Below are positions 9,345 to 17,636 of a stretch of DNA of 64,000 nucleotides, one piece after another. The position numbers and the translations under genes are program-made. The notes beneath the pieces were generated by a model. The model searched no databases. It saw nothing but the letters and a program-made list of their open reading frames with translations, and was not told the DNA's origin. Source of the stretch: Parabacteroides sp. PFB2-10 (lineage in GTDB: Bacteria; Bacteroidota; Bacteroidia; Bacteroidales; Tannerellaceae). The DNA is taken from assembly GCF_029893085.1 (NCBI RefSeq), contig NZ_JARXWI010000007.1, positions 124,001 through 188,000 of the forward strand, written 5' to 3'. The stretch's first letter is position 1, and every line of letters begins with the position of its first letter.

Positions 9345-9560
9345 ATCCCGAAAGGGATTTAATTCCTAATAACCCCCAGTGAAGAGAGCAGAGCGAACGA
9401 CTGGGGGTATGCATAAAAGGATCTAACATCTCATGAACCCGAAAAGGGTTCAATTGTTTAATTCAACACCTTTCGGCGTTGGTTTGTTTCTACATTCGCT
9501 CACCCCCCAGTCGTTCGCTTCGCTCTCTTCACTGGGGGTTATTAGGAGTTCAACGCCTGT
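9345..9560. repeat. Long inverted repeat, possible REP/MITE-type element
   Basis: Two arms of about 40 bp (9370-9411 and 9503-9544) are near-perfect reverse complements, beginning AATAACCCCCAGTGAAGAGA and ending with its complement. The interval contains shorter GAACCC/GGGTTC and CACCTTTCGGCGTTGG-like segments. Just outside the left arm is CCCGAAAGGGATTTAATTCC. No transposase is present. The layout resembles REP-type or MITE-type elements mobilised in trans, but this is inference. Confidence 0.6.
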
Positions 9561-9745
9561 GGGCATACCCTTTTTATCTTCAATTATTACAATATATCAA
9601 TAGACACAAATACACGCCAGTTGTTCGATCGTAAAAAACAATCGCTCAGAGGAATATTTCTTCGGATGGGCTGGGGTTTTTCAGGAACAAAATAAGTATT
9701 ATTGCGAAAGAGAAAACCATTTATCAACTAAACAGGAAATAACAT

Positions 9746-10915
9746 ATGGAAAACATAGCGTCTGATTCACCCGTAAAAAAAACAGAAAAAGCCATTCGCG
9801 ACCAGGCTATTGCGAACGATGTATTGTTGGAAATCGTGCGCTTCGGCATTATGGCTCCTTCGGGCGATAATGTACAGCCGTGGCGGTTCGCTATCGGCGA
9901 GGATTGCATCACCTTATTTATCAACCGCGGGGCGGACGACTCTTTTTTCAATGTGCAGCAGGTGGCTTCACTGATTGCCTGCGGTGCAGCCCTGCAGAAC
10001 ATGGTTTATATGGCCGAAGTGAAAGGCCTCGAAGCAACGGTTGAGTTATTTCCTTACGGAGAAGGGCGCGATGAGGTGGCGCATATTCATTTCGCCATGA
10101 GCGGCAAGCCACAGAATGAATCCATCGAAAAAGCCATCCTCAACCGATGCACCAACCGGCGTATGTTTTCCACCAGTCAGATCGACAAAGGCATCTGGGA
10201 AAAGATGGTGGCTACCACTTCTCAGGAAGCCGATACATTCTTATTATATAATGAGGAAAAGGCATGGCGTCGCCCGCTGGCTCATACGGTTTACCTGGCG
10301 GATATGGTGCGCGTCGCCCGGCAGGATCTGCATGAATACCTGATGAAAATCCTTCATTTCAAAGCGATCCCGAAAGACAAGCGGGGACAGGAAGTGGTGC
10401 CGGATGAGTTTCGCACCGGCATGCCGCTCAAGAACCTGCAGGCGGGGCTTATGGGAGATATCTATATGCGGTCGATGCGCAAATGGTCGGTCATGCGGGT
10501 GGCTCGCTATTTCGGCGCCGGATTGGCAATGCCTCTCTTTGGCGCGATGAGCGTAGTGATGAGCGGTGGCATCGGCCTGGTGTGTGTCCGGTCGTTTTCG
10601 GAAACAACTATCGTGCGTGCTGGTCGTGCCATCGAACGGGTATGGTGCGAACTGGAGCGGGAAGGATATGCCCTTCAACCGCTTGCCGCCCTGCCCCTAC
10701 TCACCTTGCGTACGCATTTGGAAGGAGAGGCGGCCTTTAAACCGTCGGATATTAAAAAATTAAAGAAAGCCAAAGCGATTGCCGACCATCATTTGCATAT
10801 TCCCGCGGATGCGATACCTGTCTTTATGTTCCGCGCCGGTCGGTCGGCACAGGTCACCCAGCGCACCTACCGGCAGCGGACTGCGCAGTTGTTGGTGTCA
10901 TCGGAGGAGGCATAA
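9746..10915 (+). CDS. Nitroreductase-like protein (Acg/Rv1355c-type)
   Basis: This 389-residue protein has the weak signature of the FMN-dependent nitroreductase fold: FGIMAPSGDNVQPWRFAI at about residues 32-49 and SGGIGLVCV near 273-281. Between them lies a long middle region with basic and aromatic helices. It is larger than simple nitroreductases (about 200 residues) and looks like the divergent group seen in mycobacterial Acg proteins and in the C-terminal part of Rv1355c-type ThiF fusions (from memory). Substrate and true oxidoreductase activity are unknown. No close partner gene is adjacent; a lone metallo-hydrolase follows at 54 bp. The E1-like protein at 18726-20165 could be its functional partner. 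Family call moderate, function unknown. Confidence 0.6.
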   Translation: MENIASDSPVKKTEKAIRDQAIANDVLLEIVRFGIMAPSGDNVQPWRFAIGEDCITLFINRGADDSFFNVQQVASLIACGAALQNMVYMAEVKGLEATVELFPYGEGRDEVAHIHFAMSGKPQNESIEKAILNRCTNRRMFSTSQIDKGIWEKMVATTSQEADTFLLYNEEKAWRRPLAHTVYLADMVRVARQDLHEYLMKILHFKAIPKDKRGQEVVPDEFRTGMPLKNLQAGLMGDIYMRSMRKWSVMRVARYFGAGLAMPLFGAMSVVMSGGIGLVCVRSFSETTIVRAGRAIERVWCELEREGYALQPLAALPLLTLRTHLEGEAAFKPSDIKKLKKAKAIADHHLHIPADAIPVFMFRAGRSAQVTQRTYRQRTAQLLVSSEEA

Positions 10916-10955
10916 ATAGTTTATACCGGAAGAGTTCGTTTTCAGGGGAATTGCG

Positions 10956-10963
10956 TATATTTG
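10956..10963 (+). promoter_or_regulatory. -7 box TATATTTG directly before an ATG
   Basis: A perfect Bacteroidetes -7 box ends 6 bp before ATG 10970. With the usual spacing, transcription would start at or next to the start codon, giving a leaderless or nearly leaderless mRNA for the metallo-hydrolase gene. Confidence 0.55.
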
Positions 10964-10969
10964 TACGTT

Positions 10970-11692
10970 ATGAAATTGATTTATGTCTTTCACAGTGGCT
11001 TTGTGATTGAAGCTGCCGATTTCGCGATCCTGATTGATTACTATAAAGATACGGGATTTCATCCGCATCATGGCTATGTACATGATGAGCTATTGAAACG
11101 AGAAAGCCCGCTTTATATACTCTCGTCGCATGCACACCCCGATCATTTCAACAAAGAGATACTCGCCTGGAAAAAAAAGAAAGAGAACATCACCTATATC
11201 TTCTCGCGCGACATCCTGCATCATCGAAAAGCCGGAGAGGAAGAGGCGGTTTACCTGTTGAAAGGCGAATCGTATGAAGACGAAAAGCTCTCGATCAAGG
11301 CATTCGGGTCGACCGACGCGGGCATCTCTTTCCTGATTCGCGCGGAAGGAAAAGAGATTTTCCATGCGGGCGATCTGAACAACTGGCATTGGAAAGCGGA
11401 ATCGACTCCGGAAGAGATAGCTGTGATGGAGCGTGACTACCTGAACGAGGTGGCGCTTTTGCAGCAAACAACAACGCATCTCGACCTGGCGATGTTTCCG
11501 GTTGATCCGCGTTTGGGAGATGATTATGCCTTGGGGGCGGAGCAATTCATCGACCGGATTCATGTCGACCTGTTTGCTCCTATGCATTTTGCAGAATCCT
11601 ATCAGGCGCTTCCTTCGTTTTGTCACTATGCCCGCGAAAAGGAGACACCCTGCGTATGCTGGAAAGAGAAAGGACAATTTGTTGAATTTTAA
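10970..11692 (+). CDS. Metallo-beta-lactamase-fold hydrolase
   Basis: This 240-residue MBL-fold protein has the metal-binding motif SSHAHPDHF (HxHxDH, about residues 44-52), a second metal ligand in FHAGDLNNWHW (about 128-138) and a late histidine in FAPMHFAES. It is a cytosolic protein without a signal peptide. Family members of this size are often annotated as UlaG-like or RNase Z-like hydrolases; the substrate cannot be assigned. ATG 10970 is preferred over the TTG at 10961 because the TTG lies inside the -7 box at 10956-10963. The VOC-family gene follows after 17 bp and is probably co-transcribed. Confidence 0.82.
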   Translation: MKLIYVFHSGFVIEAADFAILIDYYKDTGFHPHHGYVHDELLKRESPLYILSSHAHPDHFNKEILAWKKKKENITYIFSRDILHHRKAGEEEAVYLLKGESYEDEKLSIKAFGSTDAGISFLIRAEGKEIFHAGDLNNWHWKAESTPEEIAVMERDYLNEVALLQQTTTHLDLAMFPVDPRLGDDYALGAEQFIDRIHVDLFAPMHFAESYQALPSFCHYAREKETPCVCWKEKGQFVEF

Positions 11693-11709
11693 TTAATACA
11701 TATAATAAT

Positions 11710-12087
11710 ATGGAGATAAAAGCACGTTTCGATCATTTCAATATCAATGTGATCGACTTGGAGAAAAGCATCGCTTTCTATCAAAAAGCATTGGGACTGA
11801 GCGAACATCACCGGAAAGTAGCCGACGACGGTTCGTTTATATTGGTGTATATGGGCGACAAACAAACAGGTTTTCTATTGGAACTGACCTGGTTGAGAGA
11901 TCGTCATGAACCGTACGAATTGGGGGATAACGAGAGCCACCTTTGCTTTCGTGTCGATGGCAATTACGACGAGATCCGCGCTTTTCATAAAGAAAATGGC
12001 TGGGTGTGTTTCGAAAACCACGAAATGGGACTCTATTTCATCAACGATCCGGATGATTATTGGATAGAAGTGCTTCCGATTCGTTGA
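11710..12087 (+). CDS. VOC-family (glyoxalase I-like) protein
   Basis: This 125-residue protein has the two-module beta-alpha-beta-beta-beta fold of the vicinal oxygen chelate superfamily. FDHFNINVIDLEKSIAFYQK opens the first module, and a metal-ligand-type ending YFINDPDDYWIEVLPI closes the second. Candidate metal ligands are His9, Glu near residue 57 (LLELTW), His near 78 (ESHLCFRV) and Glu near 121 (WIEVL), the pattern of lactoylglutathione lyase. Bacteroidetes generally lack glutathione, so the thiol or substrate may differ from the classical glyoxalase reaction. It follows the metallo-hydrolase by 17 bp; a GlxI/GlxII-like pairing for aldehyde detoxification is an attractive inference. 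Confidence 0.82.
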   Translation: MEIKARFDHFNINVIDLEKSIAFYQKALGLSEHHRKVADDGSFILVYMGDKQTGFLLELTWLRDRHEPYELGDNESHLCFRVDGNYDEIRAFHKENGWVCFENHEMGLYFINDPDDYWIEVLPIR

Positions 12088-12093
12088 TGTTTT

Positions 12094-12101
12094 TATATTT
12101 G
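12094..12101 (+). promoter_or_regulatory. -7 box of the ROK kinase gene
   Basis: TATATTTG matches the Bacteroidetes -7 consensus and lies 39 bp before ATG 12141, predicting a leader of about 30-35 nt. Confidence 0.6.
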
Positions 12102-12140
12102 CAAAACAGAAACTTCATTATTCATCTAAAATAGACAATC

Positions 12141-13115
12141 ATGGAAAAAACGTATGTAATAGGTATTGATATCGGTGGTACCAATACCGTGTTTGGCGTA
12201 GTCGACGCCAGAGGAACGATCCTGTACAGCGGATCGATTAAGACCGGCAAATACAGTGATGTGAATGATTATGTCGCTGAGCTGGCGCAAGGTCTCAACC
12301 TGGTAATTGCCCAGGCTGGCGGTAAAGACAAGATAAAAGGCATTGGTGTCGGGGCGCCTAACGGCAACTACTTCACCGGATGCATCGAATTTGCTCCCAA
12401 TCTGCCCTGGAAGGGAACAATTCCCTTGGCGCAACTGATCAGCGATGCGTTGGGAGGCATTCCCGTCACCTTGACCAACGACGCCAACGCGGCTGCCATT
12501 GGTGAAATGACCTACGGAGCGGCTCGCGGCATGAAAGACTTTATTGTGATTACCTTAGGCACCGGCGTGGGTAGCGGTATTGTGACAGGTGGCAACTTAG
12601 TGTACGGACACGACGGGTTTGCCGGCGAACTGGGACATGTGATTGTGCGCCGTCACAACGGACGCCTATGTGGTTGCGGACGTCATGGTTGCCTGGAGAC
12701 CTATACCTCAGCCACCGGTGTGGCACGTACCGCACGCGAATACCTGGAGATCCGGAACGATGAGAGCATCCTGCGCGAACTCGATCCGGACGAGATCACC
12801 TCGAAAGATGTATTCGATGCCGCCATGAAAGGCGATAAGATTGCGCTGGAGATCTTCCAATCGACCGGACAGATGCTGGGCGAAGCCTTTGCCGACTTTG
12901 TTGCTTTCTCCAGTCCGGAAGCCATCATTCTCTTTGGCGGGCTGACAAAAGCCGGCGACCTGATCATGAATCCGATCCGGGAAGCGATGGAAAAGAATGT
13001 ATTGAAGGTATTTTCGGGTAAGACAAAACTATTGTTCTCGCAACTGAAAGAGAGTGACGCCGCTGTGCTTGGCGCCAGCGCGTTAGGCTGGGAAACAAAA
13101 GGGGTGGAGGCATGA
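12141..13115 (+). CDS. ROK-family sugar kinase (glucokinase-like)
   Basis: This 324-residue protein of the ROK family phosphorylates a hexose with ATP in the cytoplasm. The phosphate-binding loop is GIDIGGTNTVFGVV near residue 9, the catalytic Asp lies in LTNDANAAA (about 112-120), and a zinc-binding ROK signature follows at about 155-180, with GH...CGCGRHGCLE. Length is normal. It lacks the N-terminal helix-turn-helix of NagC-type repressors, so it is an enzyme rather than a regulator. Glucose is the most common substrate in this group, but N-acetylmannosamine or others are possible. Its stop overlaps the next gene's start (ATGA), so the Nudix hydrolase is translationally coupled. Confidence 0.9.
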   Translation: MEKTYVIGIDIGGTNTVFGVVDARGTILYSGSIKTGKYSDVNDYVAELAQGLNLVIAQAGGKDKIKGIGVGAPNGNYFTGCIEFAPNLPWKGTIPLAQLISDALGGIPVTLTNDANAAAIGEMTYGAARGMKDFIVITLGTGVGSGIVTGGNLVYGHDGFAGELGHVIVRRHNGRLCGCGRHGCLETYTSATGVARTAREYLEIRNDESILRELDPDEITSKDVFDAAMKGDKIALEIFQSTGQMLGEAFADFVAFSSPEAIILFGGLTKAGDLIMNPIREAMEKNVLKVFSGKTKLLFSQLKESDAAVLGASALGWETKGVEA

Positions 13116-13645
13116 GCCATCCCTTAGACCTTTTTATTTATTGTCCGAAATGCGGAAGCAAAGGATTTGCTGTGCGCAATGAGAAATCAAAAAGCTGCGG
13201 ATTGTGTGGGTATATTTACTATATCAACCCGTCCGCGGCTGTTGCCTGCTTTATCCGTAACAAAGCGGGGGAATACCTGATCGTTCGTCGCGGGAAAGAG
13301 CCTGCCAAAGGCACATTGGATCTGCCCGGAGGCTTTACCGACCTCAACGAAACGGCGGAAGAGGCCGCCCGTCGGGAGGTGAAAGAGGAGACCAACCTGG
13401 ATGTTTCGTCCTGCCAATATCTTTTTTCTTTGCCGAATGAGTATTTGTATTCCGGCCTGACCGTGCCGACCATGGATCTTTTCTTTGCTTGTGAAGTGGA
13501 CACATACGAAACTGCCGCGCCAAATGATGACGCGGCAGAGATTCTTATTCTTCGACCGGAAGAGATCCATCCGGATGATTTCGGATTAACTTCCATCAAG
13601 GAAGCCGTTAAGATAATGTTGACTTCTAAGGAGCGAAGCGACTGA
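13112..13645 (+). CDS. Nudix hydrolase with N-terminal zinc ribbon
   Basis: This 177-residue protein starts with a zinc ribbon (CPKC at about 11-14 and CGLCG at about 29-33), followed by a Nudix domain. The Nudix box is intact: GGFTDLNETAEEAARREV followed by KEETNLD, with the REVxEE metal-binding glutamates. It is shorter than NudC NADH pyrophosphatase (about 257 residues), lacking the N-terminal half, so the nucleotide-diphosphate substrate is open. It overlaps the ROK kinase gene by 4 bp. The last codons (ERSD and stop) are encoded by a GGAGCGAAGCGACTGATAAC-like repeat also found at 52187-52206 in inverse orientation, so the C-terminus may have been changed by repeat insertion. Confidence 0.88.
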   Translation: MSHPLDLFIYCPKCGSKGFAVRNEKSKSCGLCGYIYYINPSAAVACFIRNKAGEYLIVRRGKEPAKGTLDLPGGFTDLNETAEEAARREVKEETNLDVSSCQYLFSLPNEYLYSGLTVPTMDLFFACEVDTYETAAPNDDAAEILILRPEEIHPDDFGLTSIKEAVKIMLTSKERSD

Positions 13646-13696
13646 TAACTTCTTTGACTACTTTAACTACCGCATGAGGCTTACTGCCTCATGCCA

Positions 13697-15490
13697 TTAC
13701 ATCCGTTCAGGGACTTCAATGCCCAACAGGGCCATACCGGCCTTCACAATCTTCGCCACATTGGCCGACAGAGCCAGACGCAACGCTTTGCTTTCGATGT
13801 TTTCTTCACGAAGGATAGAGAAATCGTGGTAGAACTGGTTGTATTCTTTCACCAGGTCGTACACATAGTTGGCAATCAAAGCCGGACTATATTCCTCTCC
13901 CGCCTGCTTCACGATAGAGGCAAACGAGGCAATCAGTTGGATCAGCCCTTCTTCTTTCTCTGCCAACGGCGTGGTGAGTGAAAGAGTTTCCGGAATGGCT
14001 ATGCCTTGTTCTTCGGCTTTGCGCAATACCGAGCGGATACGGGCGTAGGTATATTGGATAAAGGCGCCGGTATTTCCGTTGAAATCGATCGATTCTTTCG
14101 GATTGAAGGTCATATTCTTGCGCGGATCCACCTTCAATATAAAGTATTTCAGGGCGCCCAGGCCAACAATGCGGGCAATATGATCGGCCTCTTCTTTGGT
14201 CATCTCATCGAACTTCCCTAATTCCTGGGAGATCTCCCGGGCGGTCTGGATCATCTCCGCCATCAGATCATCGGCGTCAACAACGGTTCCTTCCCGGCTT
14301 TTCATCTTGCCTTCGGGCAGTTCTACCATACCGTAAGAGAAATGAACCAGGCCTTTGCCAAAGCCATAGCCCAGTTTATCGAGCAGGATGGAGAGCACCT
14401 GGAAATGGTAATTCTGCTCGTTGCCTACCACATAGATCATCTTATCGATGGGATAGTCGTCGAAACGCAGTTTGGCGGTACCAATATCCTGCGTCATATA
14501 TACTGAAGTGCCGTCGGCACGCAACAATAATTTCTCGTCCAAGCCTTCACCGGTCAGGTCGGCCCATATCGAATCGTCTTCACGTCGGTAGAATACTCCT
14601 TCTTTTTCGCCGCGAAGCACTTCGCCTTTTCCTTCCAGGTAGGTTTGTGATTCGTAATAGATCTTATCGAAATCGACACCCATCATCTTATAAGTTTCAT
14701 CGAATCCGGCATAGACCCAGCTGTTCATAGTTTCCCAAAGGGCATATATCTCGGTATCGCCGGCTTCCCATTGGCGCAACATCTCACGGGCTTCGGCCAT
14801 CAGTGTAGAGGCAGCTTCCGCCTCTTTGGTGGTCATACCGGAGGCTTCCAGCTCTTTCAGTTCTTGCTTGTAGTGTTTATCGAATAATACATAGAAGTCG
14901 CCAATCAGGTGATCGCCTTTCTTTCCGGTAGACTCCGGCGTAGCGCCGTTGCCCCATTTCTGCCAGGCCAGCATGGATTTGCAGATATGGATACCACGAT
15001 CGTTGACAATATTGGTTTTCACTACCCGGTTTCCGTTCGCTTTCAGTATTTCAGCCAGGCTGAAACCTAAGAGGTTATTACGGATATGGCCCAGGTGGAG
15101 CGGTTTGTTTGTGTTGGGAGAAGAATACTCCACCATCACTAAAGGAGATGTTTCGGTTGCCTGTTCTATGCCGTAGGCCGGCTGATTGTGTACCGTGTTC
15201 AACAGAGAGATCCAGCTTCCCGGGGCGATCGTCAGGTTAAGGAAGCCTTTGATCACATTGAAATCGGCAATGGCCGGTTCGTTTTCCAATAGGTAGGCGC
15301 CTATTTCCTGCGCTGTCTGCTCGGGTGATTTGCGCGATGCCTTTAAAAAAGGAAAGACTACCAGGGTAAGATGTCCTTTGAATTCTTTTTTCGTCTTCTG
15401 AAGTTGCACCTGGCTATCGGTAGCCTCCACTGCGTATAATGCGTTTATTCCGGCCTTGATGGAGGCGGATATCTGTTGTTCGATGACCAT
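13697..15490 (-). CDS. argS: Arginine--tRNA ligase
   Basis: This 597-residue class I synthetase charges tRNA-Arg with arginine using ATP. It shows the N-terminal Add1 domain, the HIGH motif as NKPLHLGHIRNNLLG (about residues 120-134), a KMSKS-equivalent GKMKSREGTVV (about 390-400), and the DALR anticodon-binding domain at the C-terminus (YARIRSVLRKAEEQG through LLGIEVPERM). The start MVIEQQ at 15490 is chosen over an upstream in-frame ATG at 15541, because that codon lies upstream of the -7 box at 15531-15538. The gene stands alone between the HU terminator and the convergent Nudix gene. A GCATGAGGC/GCCTCATGC hairpin (13672-13694) follows its stop. Confidence 0.97.
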   Translation of the reverse strand: MVIEQQISASIKAGINALYAVEATDSQVQLQKTKKEFKGHLTLVVFPFLKASRKSPEQTAQEIGAYLLENEPAIADFNVIKGFLNLTIAPGSWISLLNTVHNQPAYGIEQATETSPLVMVEYSSPNTNKPLHLGHIRNNLLGFSLAEILKANGNRVVKTNIVNDRGIHICKSMLAWQKWGNGATPESTGKKGDHLIGDFYVLFDKHYKQELKELEASGMTTKEAEAASTLMAEAREMLRQWEAGDTEIYALWETMNSWVYAGFDETYKMMGVDFDKIYYESQTYLEGKGEVLRGEKEGVFYRREDDSIWADLTGEGLDEKLLLRADGTSVYMTQDIGTAKLRFDDYPIDKMIYVVGNEQNYHFQVLSILLDKLGYGFGKGLVHFSYGMVELPEGKMKSREGTVVDADDLMAEMIQTAREISQELGKFDEMTKEEADHIARIVGLGALKYFILKVDPRKNMTFNPKESIDFNGNTGAFIQYTYARIRSVLRKAEEQGIAIPETLSLTTPLAEKEEGLIQLIASFASIVKQAGEEYSPALIANYVYDLVKEYNQFYHDFSILREENIESKALRLALSANVAKIVKAGMALLGIEVPERM

Positions 15491-15530
15491 ATTAATAAGA
15501 TAAAGTGTTCTTATTCGGTTTATTTGCGCG

Positions 15531-15538
15531 CAAAGGTA
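15531..15538 (-). promoter_or_regulatory. -7 box of argS
   Basis: TACCTTTG on the minus strand, about 40 bp before the argS start codon. It directly abuts the T run of the HU terminator, so the two genes are insulated within a few bases. Confidence 0.65.
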
Positions 15539-15539
15539 C

Positions 15540-15568
15540 AAAAAAAGGATACAATTTTCATTGTATCC
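15540..15568 (-). terminator. Intrinsic terminator after HU
   Basis: A perfect 9-bp stem (arms 15547-15555 and 15560-15568, GGATACAAT with ATTGTATCC) with a 4-nt loop is followed on the minus strand by seven T residues. It ends transcription of the HU gene just before the argS promoter. Confidence 0.85.
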
Positions 15569-15592
15569 TTTCCATTTTCAAAGTATCTATTG

Positions 15593-15865
15593 TTACTTTA
15601 CAATGTCGCTCAATTCTGATCCGGCTTTAAACTTAACTGTTTTGCGAGCAGGAATATTGATAGGCTGTTTAGTTTTTGGGTTAACACCTTTGCGTGCAGC
15701 TTTTTCTGTTACTGAGAAAGAGCCAAAACCTAAAAGGGCAACTTTACCTCCGGCTTTCAATTCATTGGAAACTGTTTCAACAAATGCTTCTACTGCTTTT
15801 TTTGCATCCACTTTGCTTAATCCTGCTTTTTCGGATACAGCATTGATAAATTCTGTTTTGTTCAT
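15593..15865 (-). CDS. hup: HU-family DNA-binding protein
   Basis: This 90-residue histone-like protein has the complete HU/IHF fold. It begins MNKTEFINAVSEKAGLSKVD, has GGKVALLGFGSFSVTEKAAR with the conserved GFG turn (about 46-48), and the DNA-contacting arm contains GVNPKTKQPINIPARKTVKF. HU binds DNA without strong sequence preference as a dimer, compacting and bending it. Length and arm sequence are typical of Bacteroidetes HU. It has its own promoter (15919-15926) and terminator (15540-15568), so it is monocistronic. Confidence 0.95.
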   Translation of the reverse strand: MNKTEFINAVSEKAGLSKVDAKKAVEAFVETVSNELKAGGKVALLGFGSFSVTEKAARKGVNPKTKQPINIPARKTVKFKAGSELSDIVK

Positions 15866-15918
15866 GATGGTTTGATAGTTAATATATTAAACAAATCTTA
15901 TAGTTTTCAAGTTGGCAT

Positions 15919-15926
15919 CAAATGTA
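15919..15926 (-). promoter_or_regulatory. -7 box of the HU gene
   Basis: TACATTTG on the minus strand, 53 bp before the HU start codon, predicting a leader of about 45 nt. Confidence 0.55.
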
Positions 15927-16020
15927 TCATTATTTTAATATTCCACAAAAAAAATAACTCTTTTTTTTGCTCTGACACTATGTTTTATGCCCTTTTCAGT
16001 CAAAAAATATCAAAAAACTT

Positions 16021-16028
16021 TACCTTTG
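16021..16028 (+). promoter_or_regulatory. -7 box of the rhomboid operon
   Basis: TACCTTTG on the plus strand. It rules out the far-upstream start at 15872 for the first rhomboid and leaves ATG 16040 or 16055. Confidence 0.6.
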
Positions 16029-16054
16029 TGTACAAATCAATGCGAAAATCCATT

Positions 16055-16774
16055 ATGAACCAAAATAGTTCCGGCTTTTTAAGCTCGATTCCTCCTGTTA
16101 CTAAAAATTTGATCATTATCAATCTGCTCCTTTGGCTGGCCAGTATCACGCTGCCAAAAGTAGGCATTGATCTGATTCAAATATTAGGTCTCCATTTCCC
16201 CGGCGCCAAGGATTTCGGGATCTGGCAAATCGTTACCTACATGTTTATGCATGATACCAGCTCCATATCACATGTCTTTTTCAATATGTTTGCCGTTTAT
16301 ATGTTTGGACGGGTATTGGAAAATGTATGGGGAACCAAACGATTTATCATCTTTTATCTGGTGACAGGTCTCGGGGCTGGCCTTGTACAGGAATTAGTCT
16401 GGTTTATCAACCTGCGCGATGTCCTGTTCAGCAGTCAGGAGATAATCAATCTGAACGGGGTGCGTCTTATCGCAAAAGCCGATTTTCTGAACCTCTTCGT
16501 GACCATAGGCGCTTCCGGTTCCGTATTTGGCATTCTGTTGGCATTTGGTATGCTGTTCCCTAATATTCCTCTTTATATTATGTTTGTGCCTATCCCTATC
16601 AAAGCCAAATGGTTTGTTATTGGTTATGGGGTGATTGAATTGTTCCTCGGTATTGGCAATTTCGGCGGCGACAATGTGGCTCACTTCGCTCATTTGGGTG
16701 GTATGATATTCGGATTCTTTATGATTCGTTACTGGAAAAAGAAAGACAGAAGCAATGGACGATATTTTTACTAA
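16055..16774 (+). CDS. Rhomboid-family intramembrane serine protease
   Basis: This 239-residue six-helix membrane protein is a rhomboid protease. It has the HVFFNMFAVYMFG motif in helix 2 (about residues 72-84), the serine motif TIGASGSVFGI (GxSG, catalytic Ser near 152) and the catalytic His in VAHFAHLGGMIFGF (about 212-225). These are the residues needed for cleavage of membrane-embedded substrates. The frame is open further upstream, but the -7 box at 16021 places the start at 16055 (or 16040). The last 20 bp overlap the start of a second rhomboid gene. Substrate unknown. Confidence 0.9.
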   Translation: MNQNSSGFLSSIPPVTKNLIIINLLLWLASITLPKVGIDLIQILGLHFPGAKDFGIWQIVTYMFMHDTSSISHVFFNMFAVYMFGRVLENVWGTKRFIIFYLVTGLGAGLVQELVWFINLRDVLFSSQEIINLNGVRLIAKADFLNLFVTIGASGSVFGILLAFGMLFPNIPLYIMFVPIPIKAKWFVIGYGVIELFLGIGNFGGDNVAHFAHLGGMIFGFFMIRYWKKKDRSNGRYFY

Positions 16775-17633
16775 GATGAAACAGATGTTTCGTTCAGGTA
16801 ATATCCTGATGAAACTGATTTATATCAATGTCGGCCTTTTCCTGGTGATTCGCCTGGCCGTTATTTTCTTTATGTTGTTTAATATCGACGGTAGTTCCTT
16901 GTTAAACTACCTGCAGATGCCATCCTCCTACGGCTTGTTATTGATCAGACCCTGGACGGTGTTCACCTATATGTTCACCCATTACGACTTCCTGCATATT
17001 CTTTTCAATATGCTGTGGCTTTACTGGTTCGGGGTTATCTTCCTTCAGTTCTTTAACGAGCGCCAGCTGGGCGGCATGTATCTGTTGGGCGGTATTGCCG
17101 GAGCTTTGTTCTTCCTATTGGCTTACAATATATTCCCCTATTTTCGCCCGATGGCAAATAACAGTTTTCTTATGGGAGCCTCTGCCTCGGTTATGGCCAT
17201 TGTCTTTGCCGTCTCGTTCTACCGCAAAGACTACGAAATACAACTATTGCTTATCGGACGTGTCAAATTGATCTGGCTGGCTTTGTTCTCGCTTATCCTC
17301 GACCTGTTGGCCATTACCTCGACCAATGCCGGAGGACATATCGCACATATTGGAGGCGCCCTGTTGGGCATCTTGTTTGCTTCTCAATATGCAAAAGGGA
17401 AAGATATGACAGCCCCCATCAATCGGCTGATGGACTGGTTTGCCAACCTGGGGAAACGGAAAACCAAGATGAAGGTGACCTACAAGCGTACCGAATCCAA
17501 ATACGACTACAACGCGCGTAAAAATCAGGAGGCCAACGACCTTGATGCGATCCTCGACAAACTGAAACGCTCCGGCTATGAAAGTCTTTCTGCTGATGAA
17601 AAAAAGAAATTGTTTGACGCCAGTAAGAAATAG
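16755..17633 (+). CDS. Second rhomboid-family protein with C-terminal cytoplasmic tail
   Basis: This 292-residue rhomboid-fold membrane protein has HILFNMLWLYWFG in helix 2, MGASASVMAIVFAVSFY in helix 4 and GGHIAHIGGALLGILFA in helix 6. The serine motif reads GASA where active rhomboids usually have GxSG; Ser and His are retained, so activity is plausible but not certain. A soluble tail of about 75 residues (from about 218) is rich in lysine and ends in a short helical region (LDKLKRSGYESLSADEKKKL) with the look of a protein-binding hook. It overlaps the first rhomboid by 20 bp and lies 3 bp before the EEP-family gene, so the three form an operon. Confidence 0.88.
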   Translation: MDDIFTKMKQMFRSGNILMKLIYINVGLFLVIRLAVIFFMLFNIDGSSLLNYLQMPSSYGLLLIRPWTVFTYMFTHYDFLHILFNMLWLYWFGVIFLQFFNERQLGGMYLLGGIAGALFFLLAYNIFPYFRPMANNSFLMGASASVMAIVFAVSFYRKDYEIQLLLIGRVKLIWLALFSLILDLLAITSTNAGGHIAHIGGALLGILFASQYAKGKDMTAPINRLMDWFANLGKRKTKMKVTYKRTESKYDYNARKNQEANDLDAILDKLKRSGYESLSADEKKKLFDASKK

Positions 17634-17636
17634 TGT

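Larger units (their letters stand above)
8816..9745. other. 930-bp non-coding region made of repeats
   Basis: No convincing gene is seen between the divergent sigma and nitroreductase-like genes. The stretch holds copy A of the dispersed CTCCCGGGAG element (9066-9196), a short CCTCTC/GAGAGG inverted repeat around 9228-9295, and a large inverted repeat with short accessory repeats (9345-9560). An open frame on the minus strand at 8818-9282 simply reads through the repeat and has no recognisable composition. Confidence 0.75.

Noticed and set aside
15872-16054. 61-codon N-terminal extension of the first rhomboid
   Set aside because: The extension lies upstream of the -7 box at 16021-16028 and overlaps the HU promoter; the compact rhomboid starting at 16055 has the expected topology.
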